A DNA stretch of 64,000 nucleotides, taken from Microcystis panniformis FACHB-1757 (GTDB lineage: Bacteria; Cyanobacteriota; Cyanobacteriia; Cyanobacteriales; Microcystaceae). Below, one piece after another: positions 26,301-34,989 of this stretch. The first letter of the stretch is position 1. Each line of letters begins with the position of its first letter. The translations under genes and the position numbers were made by a program. The notes beneath the pieces were generated by a model. That model saw only the letters and a list, made by a program, of their open reading frames with translations, was not told the origin of the DNA and did not search any database. Where the stretch lies: positions 3,038,001 through 3,102,000 of the forward strand of contig NZ_CP011339.1 of the NCBI RefSeq assembly GCF_001264245.1. The letters are read 5' to 3'.

Positions 26301-26380
26301 GTTATCAGTTATCAGTTATCAGTTATCAGTTATCAGTTATCAGTTATCAGATGTGAGTTTTTAAGTGTGCGGTATTAAAT

Positions 26381-26600
26381 AAGTACCTAAACAAAATTAA
26401 TTACACATCTAAGCTCTCAGCCGTCAGCCTTTTGCTGTGAGTAAACAGTGAACTGAAAACTCAAATCCGATCCCTAATAGCTGTATCGGAGTCTCCCGTC
26501 TCGGAGTCTCCTGTATCGGAGTCTCCTGTATCGGAGTCTCCTGTATCGGAGTCTCCCGTCTCGGAGTCTCGACTAGGAAATTAATTTTGCACGACTACTT
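26381..26600. repeat. MITE family C, copy 2 (220 bp, expanded interior)
   Basis: Ends AAGTACCTAAACAAAATTAA and, inverted, AAGTAGTCGTGCAAAATTAA. The interior is different from copies 1 and 3: it contains AACAGTGAACTGAAAACTCA and tandem units of GTATCGGAGTCTCCT / GTCTCGGAGTCTC (26483-26568). 26620-26700 continues with GATTACT heptamers up to the start of the next gene. Confidence 0.75.
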
Positions 26601-26705
26601 AGAAGTTTTCTACTGTCTTTTTACTGATTACTGATTACTGTTTACTGATTACTGATTACTGATTACTGATTACTGTTTACTGATTACTGTTTGCTGTTTA
26701 CTGCT

Positions 26706-27701
26706 ATGAATTTTCCCTTGATTTCTGTCATCATACCCACCTATCGACGCGAAGAGCCTCTTAAAGATACTCTCGATGACCTGCTCAAACAAGATTATCC
26801 CGATTTTGAGGTGTTAGTTATCGACCAAACCGCTACCCATAGCCCTGAAATACAATCCTATCTAGAAAATCTGGCTAATCAGCACAAAATTAGCTGGTAT
26901 CGGCTAGATTGGGCGAGTTTACCCGGTGCCAGAAATTATGGAGTCCGTCGCGCCCAGGGCGATATCGTTCTTTTTATTGATGATGATGTGCGGCTACCGG
27001 ATAATTATCTCAAAGCACATAGTGAGAATTTTGTCAAGAACCCTGAGATAGGTGTAGTGGCCGGTCGGGTATTCGATCGCATGAAATTAGGTGACTCCCA
27101 AAAAATGGTGACAGATACCGGCAAACCCTACGAAATCGACTTTTTACCCCCCCAAGCGATGGACCCGGGCATTGCTTGGTATTACATCGATCTTGTCCAC
27201 ACCACTAAACCCCAGCAGGTAATCTCGGCCCGGGGCTGTAATATGTCTTTTAGAAAGGATATATTTACGAAATATGGCATTTGGTTCGATGAACGCTTTC
27301 GTGGCAGTGCCGTGCGCGAGGAATCGGATTTTTGCTTAAGGTTACGCCGGACTCCCTATCATGTCTGGTACGATCCCACCGCTTATCTGGTTCATTTAGG
27401 GGAAGAAACCGGCGGCTGTCATGATATTAGCACTCGTTCTCTGAGTTATCAGACGACTTTTTATCATAATCACTTTCTGATGGCCCTGAAAAATCTCACT
27501 CCCGCTCAACAATTGCGACTCTATGCTAAATTATTTGATTGTCACGTTCTTGGCAATCCTCCCTGTAATAAAGGTGGTTCCCCGATTAAAATCCTTTCTA
27601 GGGGAATTTTTTATGGTTTAGGTTTTCTGGATGCTCTGAAAACTCAAGTTAAGTCCCTCTGGAATGATGGCCAAATTTATACAAAACTAGATAATCTATG
27701 A
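26706..27701 (+). CDS. Family 2 glycosyltransferase
   Basis: GT-A enzyme: ISVIIPTYRREEPLKDTLDD, EVLVIDQT, LPGARNYGVRRAQGDIVLFI followed by DDDV (the DxD metal site), SARGCNMSFRKDIF and GSAVREESDFCLRLRR (ED catalytic motif). About 331 aa from the ATG at 26706; an upstream TTG would add five residues of repeat-derived sequence. The stop overlaps the next start as ATGA, so it is coupled to the GT4 gene. The closest named group I recall is the hormogonium-polysaccharide glycosyltransferases, but the sugar donor is unknown. Confidence 0.86.
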   Translation: MNFPLISVIIPTYRREEPLKDTLDDLLKQDYPDFEVLVIDQTATHSPEIQSYLENLANQHKISWYRLDWASLPGARNYGVRRAQGDIVLFIDDDVRLPDNYLKAHSENFVKNPEIGVVAGRVFDRMKLGDSQKMVTDTGKPYEIDFLPPQAMDPGIAWYYIDLVHTTKPQQVISARGCNMSFRKDIFTKYGIWFDERFRGSAVREESDFCLRLRRTPYHVWYDPTAYLVHLGEETGGCHDISTRSLSYQTTFYHNHFLMALKNLTPAQQLRLYAKLFDCHVLGNPPCNKGGSPIKILSRGIFYGLGFLDALKTQVKSLWNDGQIYTKLDNL

Positions 27702-28867
27702 GAATTTTAGTCGCTAGTCATACATATATAGTTGATCTCAACTGTGAGAAACTGCGCTCCCTGACAAGATTAAATCCCAATATTGAGGTTACTATTGTTG
27801 TTCCCCAACGTTGGCAACCGGGAGGAGTCCAAAATAAAATCATTGAAAGTCAACCGAAAATAGCCGATAATTTCCGAGTCATTCCTATCTCTAATTTTAG
27901 CCAGAATAACCAATCTTTATTAACTTTTGGCACTGATATAATTCCTTTATTGCAAAAATTTAGACCCGATATTATTCAGGTGGAACAGGGTTCTAAATCT
28001 CTCGGTTATGCACAATTTATTACTCTGAACCGTTTCTTAAATCTACGAGCTAAAAATGTATTTTTTACTTGGTGGAATCTTCCCTATACTCCTAAATTTC
28101 CCATCTCTTGGTTAGAAGCTTATAACCTGAAAAATACCGATGGTTTAATTGCCGGTAATCAGGACGGAGTAGATGTTTTAAAAGAACGGGGTTACAGGGG
28201 TAAATACACCGTTTTACCGCAATTAGGCGTGGATGAAGTTCTTTTTTCCCAAGGCAAGCAACCCGATTTAGCCCGATCTTTAGGCATTGAAAGCGATGAA
28301 TTTGTGATTGGGTTTATCGGTCGTTTTGTGGAAGAAAAAGGCATTTTAACCTTGATTAAAGCTGTAAATAAATTAACAGGTAAGTGGAAGTTATTACTGT
28401 TAGGTCGGGGCATCCTGAAAGATAAAATAGTCAGGGAAGCTACAGCCGCAGGAATAAGCGATCGCTTGATGATAGTGGAAAGTGTTCCCCACGATCAAGT
28501 AGTTAATTATATTAACCTGATGAACACTTTAGTTTTGCCTTCAGAAATCACCTATCGGGTCAAAACTTTAACGGCCGTCGGTTGGAAAGAACAATTCGGT
28601 CATGTTTTAATTGAAGCTATGGCCTGTCAGGTTCCTGTTATTGGTTCCGATTCAGGAGAAATTCCCTTTGTTATTGCTGATACGGGGTTAATTTTTCCCG
28701 AAAAAGATGGGGAAGCACTGGCTAAATCTATACAAATTCTCTTAGATAATCCCAGCTTCGCTCAAGAATTAGGCCAGAGAGGTTATCAGAGAGTAATGAC
28801 CAATTATACTAATAAAGCCCTCGCTCAAAAACAATTGGATTTCTATCAACAATTACTCCCTCGGTGA
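27698..28867 (+). CDS. Family 4 glycosyltransferase
   Basis: Retaining GT-B enzyme of 389 aa. N-terminal MRILVASHTYIVDLNCEKLR, acceptor-domain IIQVEQGSKSLGYA, and the C-terminal donor domain VIGFIGRFVEEKGILTLIKA, LLLLGRGILKDKI and the E-x7-E region FGHVLIEAMACQVPVIGSDSG. Translationally coupled to the GT2 gene by an ATGA overlap, so both enzymes probably act in the same glycan pathway, together with the membrane protein at 24072. 28870-28940 downstream holds GTGTGGG and TGATAAC heptamers. Confidence 0.88.
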   Translation: MRILVASHTYIVDLNCEKLRSLTRLNPNIEVTIVVPQRWQPGGVQNKIIESQPKIADNFRVIPISNFSQNNQSLLTFGTDIIPLLQKFRPDIIQVEQGSKSLGYAQFITLNRFLNLRAKNVFFTWWNLPYTPKFPISWLEAYNLKNTDGLIAGNQDGVDVLKERGYRGKYTVLPQLGVDEVLFSQGKQPDLARSLGIESDEFVIGFIGRFVEEKGILTLIKAVNKLTGKWKLLLLGRGILKDKIVREATAAGISDRLMIVESVPHDQVVNYINLMNTLVLPSEITYRVKTLTAVGWKEQFGHVLIEAMACQVPVIGSDSGEIPFVIADTGLIFPEKDGEALAKSIQILLDNPSFAQELGQRGYQRVMTNYTNKALAQKQLDFYQQLLPR

Positions 28868-28993
28868 TCGGGTGTGGGGTGTGGGGTGTGGGGAGAAAAA
28901 AGCTGATAACTGATAACTGATAACTGATAACTGGTTATGAACCATTCTTGGCATCCCCTAGTCTAAAGGGACAAGTAGCTAGGGGTGAGGGGA

Positions 28994-29578
28994 ATGATCG
29001 AGGTGATAACCGAGAAGCAAACAAGTGTGAGCGATCGAGAGTTAATTTTAAAATGTCAAAGGGGTGATAGGGGTGCTTTTCGTCACCTTTACCGTCTCTA
29101 TCAACCAAAAATCCGCTCTACTCTCTATCAACTCTGTGGACAGGAATTCCTAGAGGATTTTGTCCAAGAGGTATTTTTAAGAGTGTGGCACGGGTTGCCG
29201 AAATTGCGTTCACCTGAATACTTTTCCACTTGGGTTTATCGGATCACCTGGAATGTGGCGATCGATGGTCGGCGACAATTAGCCAAAAGACAAATGAGGA
29301 TGGCCAAAAGCACTGATCAGGAAAACTCCCTTGATAGCGAATCCCGTCCCCAAGATAGTCCCGATTTGATGCAACTGCATTATGAGGAAGTGGTCCGACA
29401 AGGGTTAGAAATTCTCAGTTTAGAACATCGCGCTGTCCTTGTCCTTCACGATCTAGAGGACTTACCCCAAAAGGAAATCGCTCAAATCTTAGAAATTCCC
29501 CTCGGTACGGTGAAATCACGTCTTCATTATGCGCGTAAAACCATGGGTCAATTTTTGCAAAAACAAGGAGTTCTCTAA
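28994..29578 (+). CDS. ECF-type RNA polymerase sigma factor
   Basis: Group 4 sigma-70 factor. Region 2: GDRGAFRHLYRLYQPKIRST, EDFVQEVFLRVWHGLPKLRS and FSTWVYRITWNVAIDGRR; region 4: LSLEHRAVLVLHDLEDLPQK followed by EIAQILEIPLGTVKSRLHYA (HTH). No region 3. ATG at 28994 has GAGGGG just upstream; a GTG nine bases earlier is also in frame. The gene overlaps the next by TAATG. The order sigma, small membrane protein, Spy/CpxP-like protein matches a cassette I recall next to sigG in other cyanobacteria, suggesting envelope-stress control, which is inference. Confidence 0.9.
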   Translation: MIEVITEKQTSVSDRELILKCQRGDRGAFRHLYRLYQPKIRSTLYQLCGQEFLEDFVQEVFLRVWHGLPKLRSPEYFSTWVYRITWNVAIDGRRQLAKRQMRMAKSTDQENSLDSESRPQDSPDLMQLHYEEVVRQGLEILSLEHRAVLVLHDLEDLPQKEIAQILEIPLGTVKSRLHYARKTMGQFLQKQGVL

Positions 29579-29952
29579 TGTCCCCAGAAGATGACAAAGT
29601 GGTTAATTTTCTGCGTCGATATCGTCCATCGCTGCCACCTCGACCGATAGATGAAGAAGAACAATTAATGCAAATGATTAGGGGAGAAAGACCGGTAACT
29701 TGCCCAAAATTGCTGCCTTTATTGGGGTTGATCACTGGTATTACTGCCTTATCGGCACTGATTTTTGCTTCCTATCGTTGGTCTGATCCTCATCCACAAC
29801 TGAGCCAAATTTCCGACGAGCAGTTAGAAGCTTTTTTAGTGGAGAGTTGGAACCATAGCATCGCTCCACCGATTGCTGCTCCTAGCGTTTATAGTTCGCC
29901 TTGGATGAGCTTAAACGAGCCTCAACTCACCTATTCTACCTATAATCCTTAA
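29578..29952 (+). CDS. Small single-pass membrane protein, candidate anti-sigma factor
   Basis: 124 aa. N-terminal cytoplasmic half with DDKVVNFLRRYRPSLPPRPI and EEEQLMQMIRGERP, one membrane helix about residues 41-63 (LLPLLGLITGITALSALIFA), and an outside C-terminus. No zinc-binding HxxxCxxC motif is seen, so it is not a classical ZAS anti-sigma factor. The role is proposed only from its topology and its one-base overlap with the sigma gene. Confidence 0.6.
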   Translation: MSPEDDKVVNFLRRYRPSLPPRPIDEEEQLMQMIRGERPVTCPKLLPLLGLITGITALSALIFASYRWSDPHPQLSQISDEQLEAFLVESWNHSIAPPIAAPSVYSSPWMSLNEPQLTYSTYNP

Positions 29953-29972
29953 TTTCTTTGTGGAGATCAATT

Positions 29973-30467
29973 ATGTCCCTTTCTACTGTCTCGATTCTTG
30001 GCACGACCATGGCTTTAACTCTGGCCGCTAACCTGGCCCCAAGTGCCACTGTACTATCCTATCCCCACGATGGTCTATTTATTGCTCAAACTAGCTCTCC
30101 CCAGCGTCCTGAGAGTCGTCGAGTGAATAATTCTCGAGAAAGACTAATCGAACAATTAAACCTTACCGATGACCAAAAGTCGAAAATTGCCGCTATTGGT
30201 CAGAAATACCGGGGACAAATGCAAAAATTGCGAGAAACCATGAGAAGCAACCAACAAGAATTAAATAGTTTATTATCGAATAATGCCTCTGATCGAGAGG
30301 TCCGTTCTAAACATCAGCAAATATCTCGGAATCGCCAAGAAATGAGTAACCTGCAATTTGAAAGTTTTTTGGAAATTCGCCAAGTGTTAACTCCCGCTCA
30401 AAGAACGGAATTTTCCCAGTTAATGCAGCAACGTCGCTCTAATTCCCGCAATCGCGGACGACAATAA
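29973..30467 (+). CDS. Spy/CpxP-like periplasmic protein
   Basis: Signal peptide (MSLSTVSILGTTMALTLAAN, cleavage region near SATVLS) followed by a helical domain with the LTxxQ motifs typical of CpxP/Spy chaperones: LNLTDDQKSKIAAIGQKYRG and VLTPAQRTEFSQLMQQRRS. 164 aa. Start is ATG 29973 with GGAG 8 bp upstream, not the TTG at 29958. In enterobacteria these proteins bind misfolded envelope proteins; here, with the ECF sigma operon, a stress-sensing role is plausible. Confidence 0.8.
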   Translation: MSLSTVSILGTTMALTLAANLAPSATVLSYPHDGLFIAQTSSPQRPESRRVNNSRERLIEQLNLTDDQKSKIAAIGQKYRGQMQKLRETMRSNQQELNSLLSNNASDREVRSKHQQISRNRQEMSNLQFESFLEIRQVLTPAQRTEFSQLMQQRRSNSRNRGRQ

Positions 30468-30523
30468 TTCCCATCAGTGCGGATTAAGATCGAGTTTGAT
30501 GCCGATACATTAGAAAAACGGAA

Positions 30524-30546
30524 AGGATGGGTTACTTGCCCATCCT
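30524..30546 (-). terminator. Probable terminator of sqdB
   Basis: AGGATGGG / CCCATCCT stem of 8 bp with a 7-base loop, followed on the minus strand by TTTCCGTTTTTC. It begins 23 bp after the sqdB stop. Confidence 0.7.
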
Positions 30547-30568
30547 CAACTTATCATTGACTAATAAA

Positions 30569-31720
30569 TTATCGTTTCCAAGTGACCTTTGGTAGGATAT
30601 GATTCATATCTACCCGATTTTTATACTTGGTGGCGAAGTTCAAGAGGGAATCGAGGAGAGAATCGGAGAGATAGTGAGGTTGTAGGCCTAGATCGAGTAA
30701 TTTTGTGTTTTTAGCGTTAAAATAATGTTCCTCTAACTCGATGCGCGGGTTGTCAAGATTGTTAATCTCCACATTTAACCCTAACGCAGAACCAGCTTTT
30801 TTCACCATCAGTGCCAAGTCACCGACGCTAAACAGTTCGGTAAATTGGTTAAAAACGCGAAATTCCCCCGATTGAGCAGGATTAGCGATCGCTAATTCCA
30901 AACAACGCACGGTATCGCGGATATCTAAAAATCCTCGCGTTTGACCACCTTTACCGTACACTGTCAGGGGATGACCGATCGCCGCTTGAATACAAAAACG
31001 GTTTAAAGCAGTGCCAAAAACCCCATCGTAATCGAGACGGTTAATTAACATCTCATCCATTCCTGTCTCTTCGGTGAGGACTCCATAAACCACCCCTTGA
31101 TTGAGATCTGTAGCTTTTAAACCCCACATCCGACAGGCAAAATGGATATTATGGCTATCGTGGACTTTGCTGAGATGGTACATACTACCGGGCTGTTTGG
31201 GATAGGGTAAAGTATCCTTACGACCGTTATGTTCGATCGTGATGTAGCCTTCTTCAATATCTATATTAGGTGTGCCATACTCACCCATGGTTCCCAGTTT
31301 TACTAGGTGCGCTTCGGGAAATTCCTCTTTCATCGCGTAGAGGATGTTTAAATTGCCAACCACGTTGTTAACTTGGGTTAAAACCGCGTGTTCGCGATCA
31401 ATCATGGAGAAGGGTGCAGATCTCTGTTCTCCAAAGTGAACAATGGTGTCTGGTTGAAACTGTCGCAGGGATTGAATCAAAAAGTCGTAGTCATTAATAT
31501 CCCCGACAAAAAGATCGATCGATTTTCCCGTTAGATCTTGCCAGCGTTGAATCCGATCAGATATGGGTGCGATCGGTGTTAAGGTATCGCAGCCTAATTG
31601 TAAGTCCCAATAGCGACGAACTAAACTATCAAGTATGCCTACTTCGTAACCTCTATTTGATAGATGGAGTGCCGTTGCCCAACCACAATAGCCGTCTCCG
31701 CCAATAACCAAAACTCTCAT
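30569..31720 (-). CDS. sqdB: UDP-sulfoquinovose synthase
   Basis: Makes UDP-sulfoquinovose from UDP-glucose and sulfite for the thylakoid sulfolipid SQDG. Short-chain dehydrogenase fold: MRVLVIGGDGYCGWATALHL (NAD site), TIVHFGEQRSAPFSMIDREH, VKLGTMGEYGTPN, the catalytic Tyr-x3-Lys in GSMYHLSKVHDSHNIHFACR, and FNQFTELFSVGDLA. 383 aa is the usual length. It lies alone, convergent with the Spy-like gene. Confidence 0.96.
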   Translation of the reverse strand: MRVLVIGGDGYCGWATALHLSNRGYEVGILDSLVRRYWDLQLGCDTLTPIAPISDRIQRWQDLTGKSIDLFVGDINDYDFLIQSLRQFQPDTIVHFGEQRSAPFSMIDREHAVLTQVNNVVGNLNILYAMKEEFPEAHLVKLGTMGEYGTPNIDIEEGYITIEHNGRKDTLPYPKQPGSMYHLSKVHDSHNIHFACRMWGLKATDLNQGVVYGVLTEETGMDEMLINRLDYDGVFGTALNRFCIQAAIGHPLTVYGKGGQTRGFLDIRDTVRCLELAIANPAQSGEFRVFNQFTELFSVGDLALMVKKAGSALGLNVEINNLDNPRIELEEHYFNAKNTKLLDLGLQPHYLSDSLLDSLLNFATKYKNRVDMNHILPKVTWKR

Positions 31721-31830
31721 ACAATATCTGTAAAGTTTATATACTCGTCTTTGGTAACTCTAGCAGTTTTGTGTCACGCTTTACCAGCTTAATCCCCTGA
31801 ACATAGCGGGGGTGTAGGGTGTGGGGTGTG

Positions 31831-32615
31831 GTGCGATTCGTTGGCTAGAAACTAGACAGTAAGACGTTTAGAGGATTAGCCGCTTGGTAAATGTAGTACC
31901 TTGATAACTTGATAACCCTACAGGTGCGGGTTAGTAATAACCTTAGTCCTGTCCTCTAGATGCCTAGAGTGACGGCATTTCCTGCTGCTTTAGACTTGGT
32001 ACATCTGAGGTAGTGAGCGAGGAAAAAAAGCGGTATCTGATAGCCTAAATCAGAAACCCGTTGAGCCAGAACCTATGGATAGCCCTGGGGCGAAGATACG
32101 AATTAACCATCGTCAACACCCACGAGCCAAAAGGCTGACAGGCTCGAAACAAAAGTTAACAGAGTTGGGGCTGATAGCTTATACCACTATCAGTAAGGCA
32201 TTCCCGTTACTCTGTTGTGGACAGTATCATCAAATACGGTTCAACCAATGGTTATAGGGAACGAAGTAACCCTGATTGACTCTGCCCGTTCGGGGCAGTA
32301 GGAAACCATCCGCAAGTCAATAGAGGGAGAGGATGTCCTTAAAAGCCAAGGCTTTGAGTAATATCAAAGATATGCTGACAAAGGACGGGTAACTAGGAAG
32401 TCTAAGCAACAATCAACGGTCATATACGCCCTAAAACCAACAATCTTGTCTGGTGGGGATACAGCCAAGAGAGTTGAATAGACAAGGAAATAATAATTCC
32501 CATTATTATTCTACTAATGACAGTAGCCTAGTTACTCAGGAGCCGGATACGGCGAAAGTCGTAAGTCCGGTTTTGAAGCAGGGGGTGGGAAGGCGACTTC
32601 CTGCTCTACTGTAAC
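31831..32615 (+). ncRNA. ORF-less group II intron
   Basis: Starts GTGCGATTCGTTGGC, the usual GUGYG 5' end. Near the 3' end, domain V is a 34-nt hairpin at 32540-32573 (GAGCCGGATACGGCGAAAGT then CGTAAGTCCGGTTT), followed by domain VI (GAAGCAGGGGG through CCTGCTCTACTGTAAC). The segment GGATAGCCCTGGGGCGAAGA near 32076 also recalls known cyanobacterial introns. No reverse transcriptase is encoded in about 785 nt, so splicing or mobility would need a maturase in trans. Both flanks are GTGTGGG-type repeat (GGTGTGGGGTGTG before, GGGTGTGGGG after). Confidence 0.85.
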
Positions 32616-32689
32616 GGGTGTGGGGTGATGGGGAGAATCAATAAAGGTAGTCTATTGACAACTGCTCACTGATTACCACTGTCCACTGA

Positions 32690-32785
32690 AAACTCAAATC
32701 TGCTCACTGATGACTGATAACTGATAACTGATAACTGCTCACTGATAACTGATAACTGATAACTGATAACTGATAACTGATGAGG
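32690..32785. repeat. CTGATAA heptamer array and downstream TTTTTAC array
   Basis: About ten CTGATAA (inverse TTATCAG) units with interspersed TGCTCA variants. 32915-32960, just upstream of the next gene, is seven copies of TTTTTAC. The 32786-32914 interval shows no gene. Confidence 0.85.
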
Positions 32786-32978
32786 GTGTTCTAGAAAACT
32801 TGACAAGGGAACGGATTACAGGGAAACTCAGCTTGTAATCAGTGGGCTTTGCTGACGAGAAAACAAAAGCCAAAAATCTAGATAAAAGGCAGTTTTTTCG
32901 GTAACTCAGGGCCTATCTGCTTTTTACTTTTTACTTTTTACTTTTTACTTTTTACTTTTCACTTTATTACTTGATCTT

Positions 32979-34829
32979 ATGCGTTGGCAAGCTCGGCAAA
33001 AATCTTCCTTTTCTTTCCTTCCCCTATACGGATTTTTGGCATTTATCGTCACTTGTCTGATTATTTGGGCAATTTCTCTCTATCCTCGTTCTAATGCTCT
33101 GGTGGGGGGTGATTCTCTCCCCGCACCTTTTAGGGAGTTTCAACTGGAATGCGCGGATTATGTCCGAGAAAATAGTTCTTTTAAGGATATATCGAGAGTT
33201 TTTGATTGTAAAACCTATAAAAACCTATCCGATCGCGTGATTGTTCCCCTATCTCTCCAAAAAAACGATATTAGTCTCGATAATTGGCCAAATAACTCGG
33301 CAACAGCGATCGAATTAGCCCCCTGGCCGGAAATTCATCCCCGCGCTCAAGAGACAAAAGTACCGATTTTAATGTATCACGACATTTTACCGGAAAAAGA
33401 GGTATTCTTTGACGTTACCCCCGCCGAATTAGAGGCACATTTTCAGTTTTTGCAGGAAATCGGGGCAACTCCTATCAGTATCGATTGGTTAATTTCCCAT
33501 CTGCGGACAGGGATCCCCCTTCCCGATAAACCGGTTTTATTGACTTTTGATGATGGTTATGGGGGACATTACCAGTATGTCTATCCTTTATTGAGAAAAT
33601 ATAACTATCCTGCTGTTTTCTCGATTTATATCAATAAAATGACTCAAAAAACTGGCAGAACCAGTGTCACTTGGCAACAACTCCAGGAAATGGCCGCCGA
33701 TCCTCTAGTACAGATTGTCTCCCATAGTGTTAGTCATCCCCGGGATTTAAGATTATTGTCCGATGCAGATTTGGAGCAAGAAGTCAAGCAATCGAAACAA
33801 ATCTTAGAAAAAGAATTGGGCATTCCGATTAATTATTTCACCTATCCGGAAGGGAAGGCGGACGATCGAGTGAAGGAATTCGTCAAAAAAGCGGGTTATC
33901 GGGCGGCTTTATCGATGAATGACCTCGATGAGCATTTTGCGGGACAATCCCCCGATTTACTCACGATTGGACGCTTTGGGCAATCACGCACGCGAGAAGT
34001 TGTACCGCAAGCTTGGGGGGGTGATCCCTTACCCCGTAGGGATGGCGGTTTTAACTTTGCCACCACCATCCAAAAACGGGAAGTGGAATTTCCAACCAAT
34101 ACACTTGTATTGATTAGTGGCGGGATTCCCAAAACCATCCACGCTGATAGTCGTTATCAAGTGGAGGAAATTATCGCCAGTACAGAAGCGATCGCAGCCG
34201 TGGATGGCGGTTTTTTCTCTCTCAAGGAATTGGACTCAAATCAGATGATCGGTCCGGTTTTAAGCCAAAATGGCGGCTTTATCCCGGGATATGAGGGAGA
34301 AATCGACAAGTTAGAGGGTCGTCCTTTAGTAATCATTACCGATCAATGGGTGCGTTATCTTCCCTTTGATCGGGCCCGTCATAATACCCTAGAAGGAATC
34401 GCAGCGGAGGCTGGAGATGATCTCAAGGTTACGGATGCTTTTGTCGCGGCCGCTTGGTTAGTCAAAGATGGACAACCACAACCGCGGGAATCCTTTGGTA
34501 CACTTTACGGTTTTGATGCCCTGCGTCACCGGGCTTTTTGGGGGATTAATCAGGCAGGACAGCCAGTTATCGGGGTTTCCAGAGAGCCGATCGATTCGAT
34601 GGCTTTGGGAGAATTATTAGTACAGGCAGGTTTTCGGGACGCAGTGATGTTAGACTCAGGAGCAAGCACCTCCCTCGCTTATCAAGGTCAATCGCAAGTG
34701 CATTATACTCCCCGTCCCGTTCCCCACGTTGTCGCTTTATTTCCCCCCACAGAAACCTATATTGTTCCCATTAGTCATGTGGGGATTCCCTGCGTAATTT
34801 TCACCGATTCCTGTGCTGCGGGGAGTTAG
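32979..34829 (+). CDS. Polysaccharide deacetylase-phosphodiester glycosidase fusion protein
   Basis: 616-aa envelope protein. N-terminal membrane anchor at about residues 14-33 (YGFLAFIVTCLIIWAISLYP). Residues about 125-340 form a NodB-type deacetylase: VPILMYHDILPE, LLTFDDGYGGHYQYVYPLL (the D-D metal motif) and IVSHSVSHPRDL (His-x3-His). The C-terminal part (about 370-610) matches the NAGPA/phosphodiester glycosidase family (PF09992): AIAAVDGGFFSLKEL, GFRDAVMLDSGASTSLAYQG. It likely trims N-acetylated surface or cell-wall glycan outside the cytoplasmic membrane; substrate unknown. Confidence 0.85.
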   Translation: MRWQARQKSSFSFLPLYGFLAFIVTCLIIWAISLYPRSNALVGGDSLPAPFREFQLECADYVRENSSFKDISRVFDCKTYKNLSDRVIVPLSLQKNDISLDNWPNNSATAIELAPWPEIHPRAQETKVPILMYHDILPEKEVFFDVTPAELEAHFQFLQEIGATPISIDWLISHLRTGIPLPDKPVLLTFDDGYGGHYQYVYPLLRKYNYPAVFSIYINKMTQKTGRTSVTWQQLQEMAADPLVQIVSHSVSHPRDLRLLSDADLEQEVKQSKQILEKELGIPINYFTYPEGKADDRVKEFVKKAGYRAALSMNDLDEHFAGQSPDLLTIGRFGQSRTREVVPQAWGGDPLPRRDGGFNFATTIQKREVEFPTNTLVLISGGIPKTIHADSRYQVEEIIASTEAIAAVDGGFFSLKELDSNQMIGPVLSQNGGFIPGYEGEIDKLEGRPLVIITDQWVRYLPFDRARHNTLEGIAAEAGDDLKVTDAFVAAAWLVKDGQPQPRESFGTLYGFDALRHRAFWGINQAGQPVIGVSREPIDSMALGELLVQAGFRDAVMLDSGASTSLAYQGQSQVHYTPRPVPHVVALFPPTETYIVPISHVGIPCVIFTDSCAAGS

Positions 34830-34894
34830 GTTAGCACTAAGCTAAGACGCATTTTAACCGCCTATCCTTAGATTAGCTGAATCTCCCCCACCCC

Positions 34895-34925
34895 CCCTTG
34901 CCCCCCGACGTCGGGGCGGCAAGGG
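34895..34925. repeat. GC-rich perfect hairpin
   Basis: CCCTTGCC and GGCAAGGG enclose the palindrome CCCCGACGTCGGGG. No T run follows on either strand, so it is probably a repeat palindrome rather than a terminator. 62767-62838 holds similar CCCCCCTTGATAAGGGGGG hairpins. Confidence 0.6.
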
Positions 34926-34989
34926 TAGGGTGTTGAATATACGGGAAAATCAAGGAAAATAAATCATGCACTTTTTCTGTCAAAATTTG

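Larger units (their letters stand above)
25819..26350. repeat. Large TTATCAG heptamer array, interrupted by two MITEs
   Basis: 25819-26017 is nearly uninterrupted TTATCAG with period 7 (roughly 28 units). It resumes at 26121-26167 and 26301-26350 after the elements at 26018-26121 and 26168-26300. Because 7 is not a multiple of 3, the array reads open in several frames and gives meaningless SYQLSVI-type ORFs. Confidence 0.95.

Noticed and set aside
32075..32257. 60-aa ORF
   Set aside because: Lies inside the group II intron RNA and has no reverse-transcriptase similarity.
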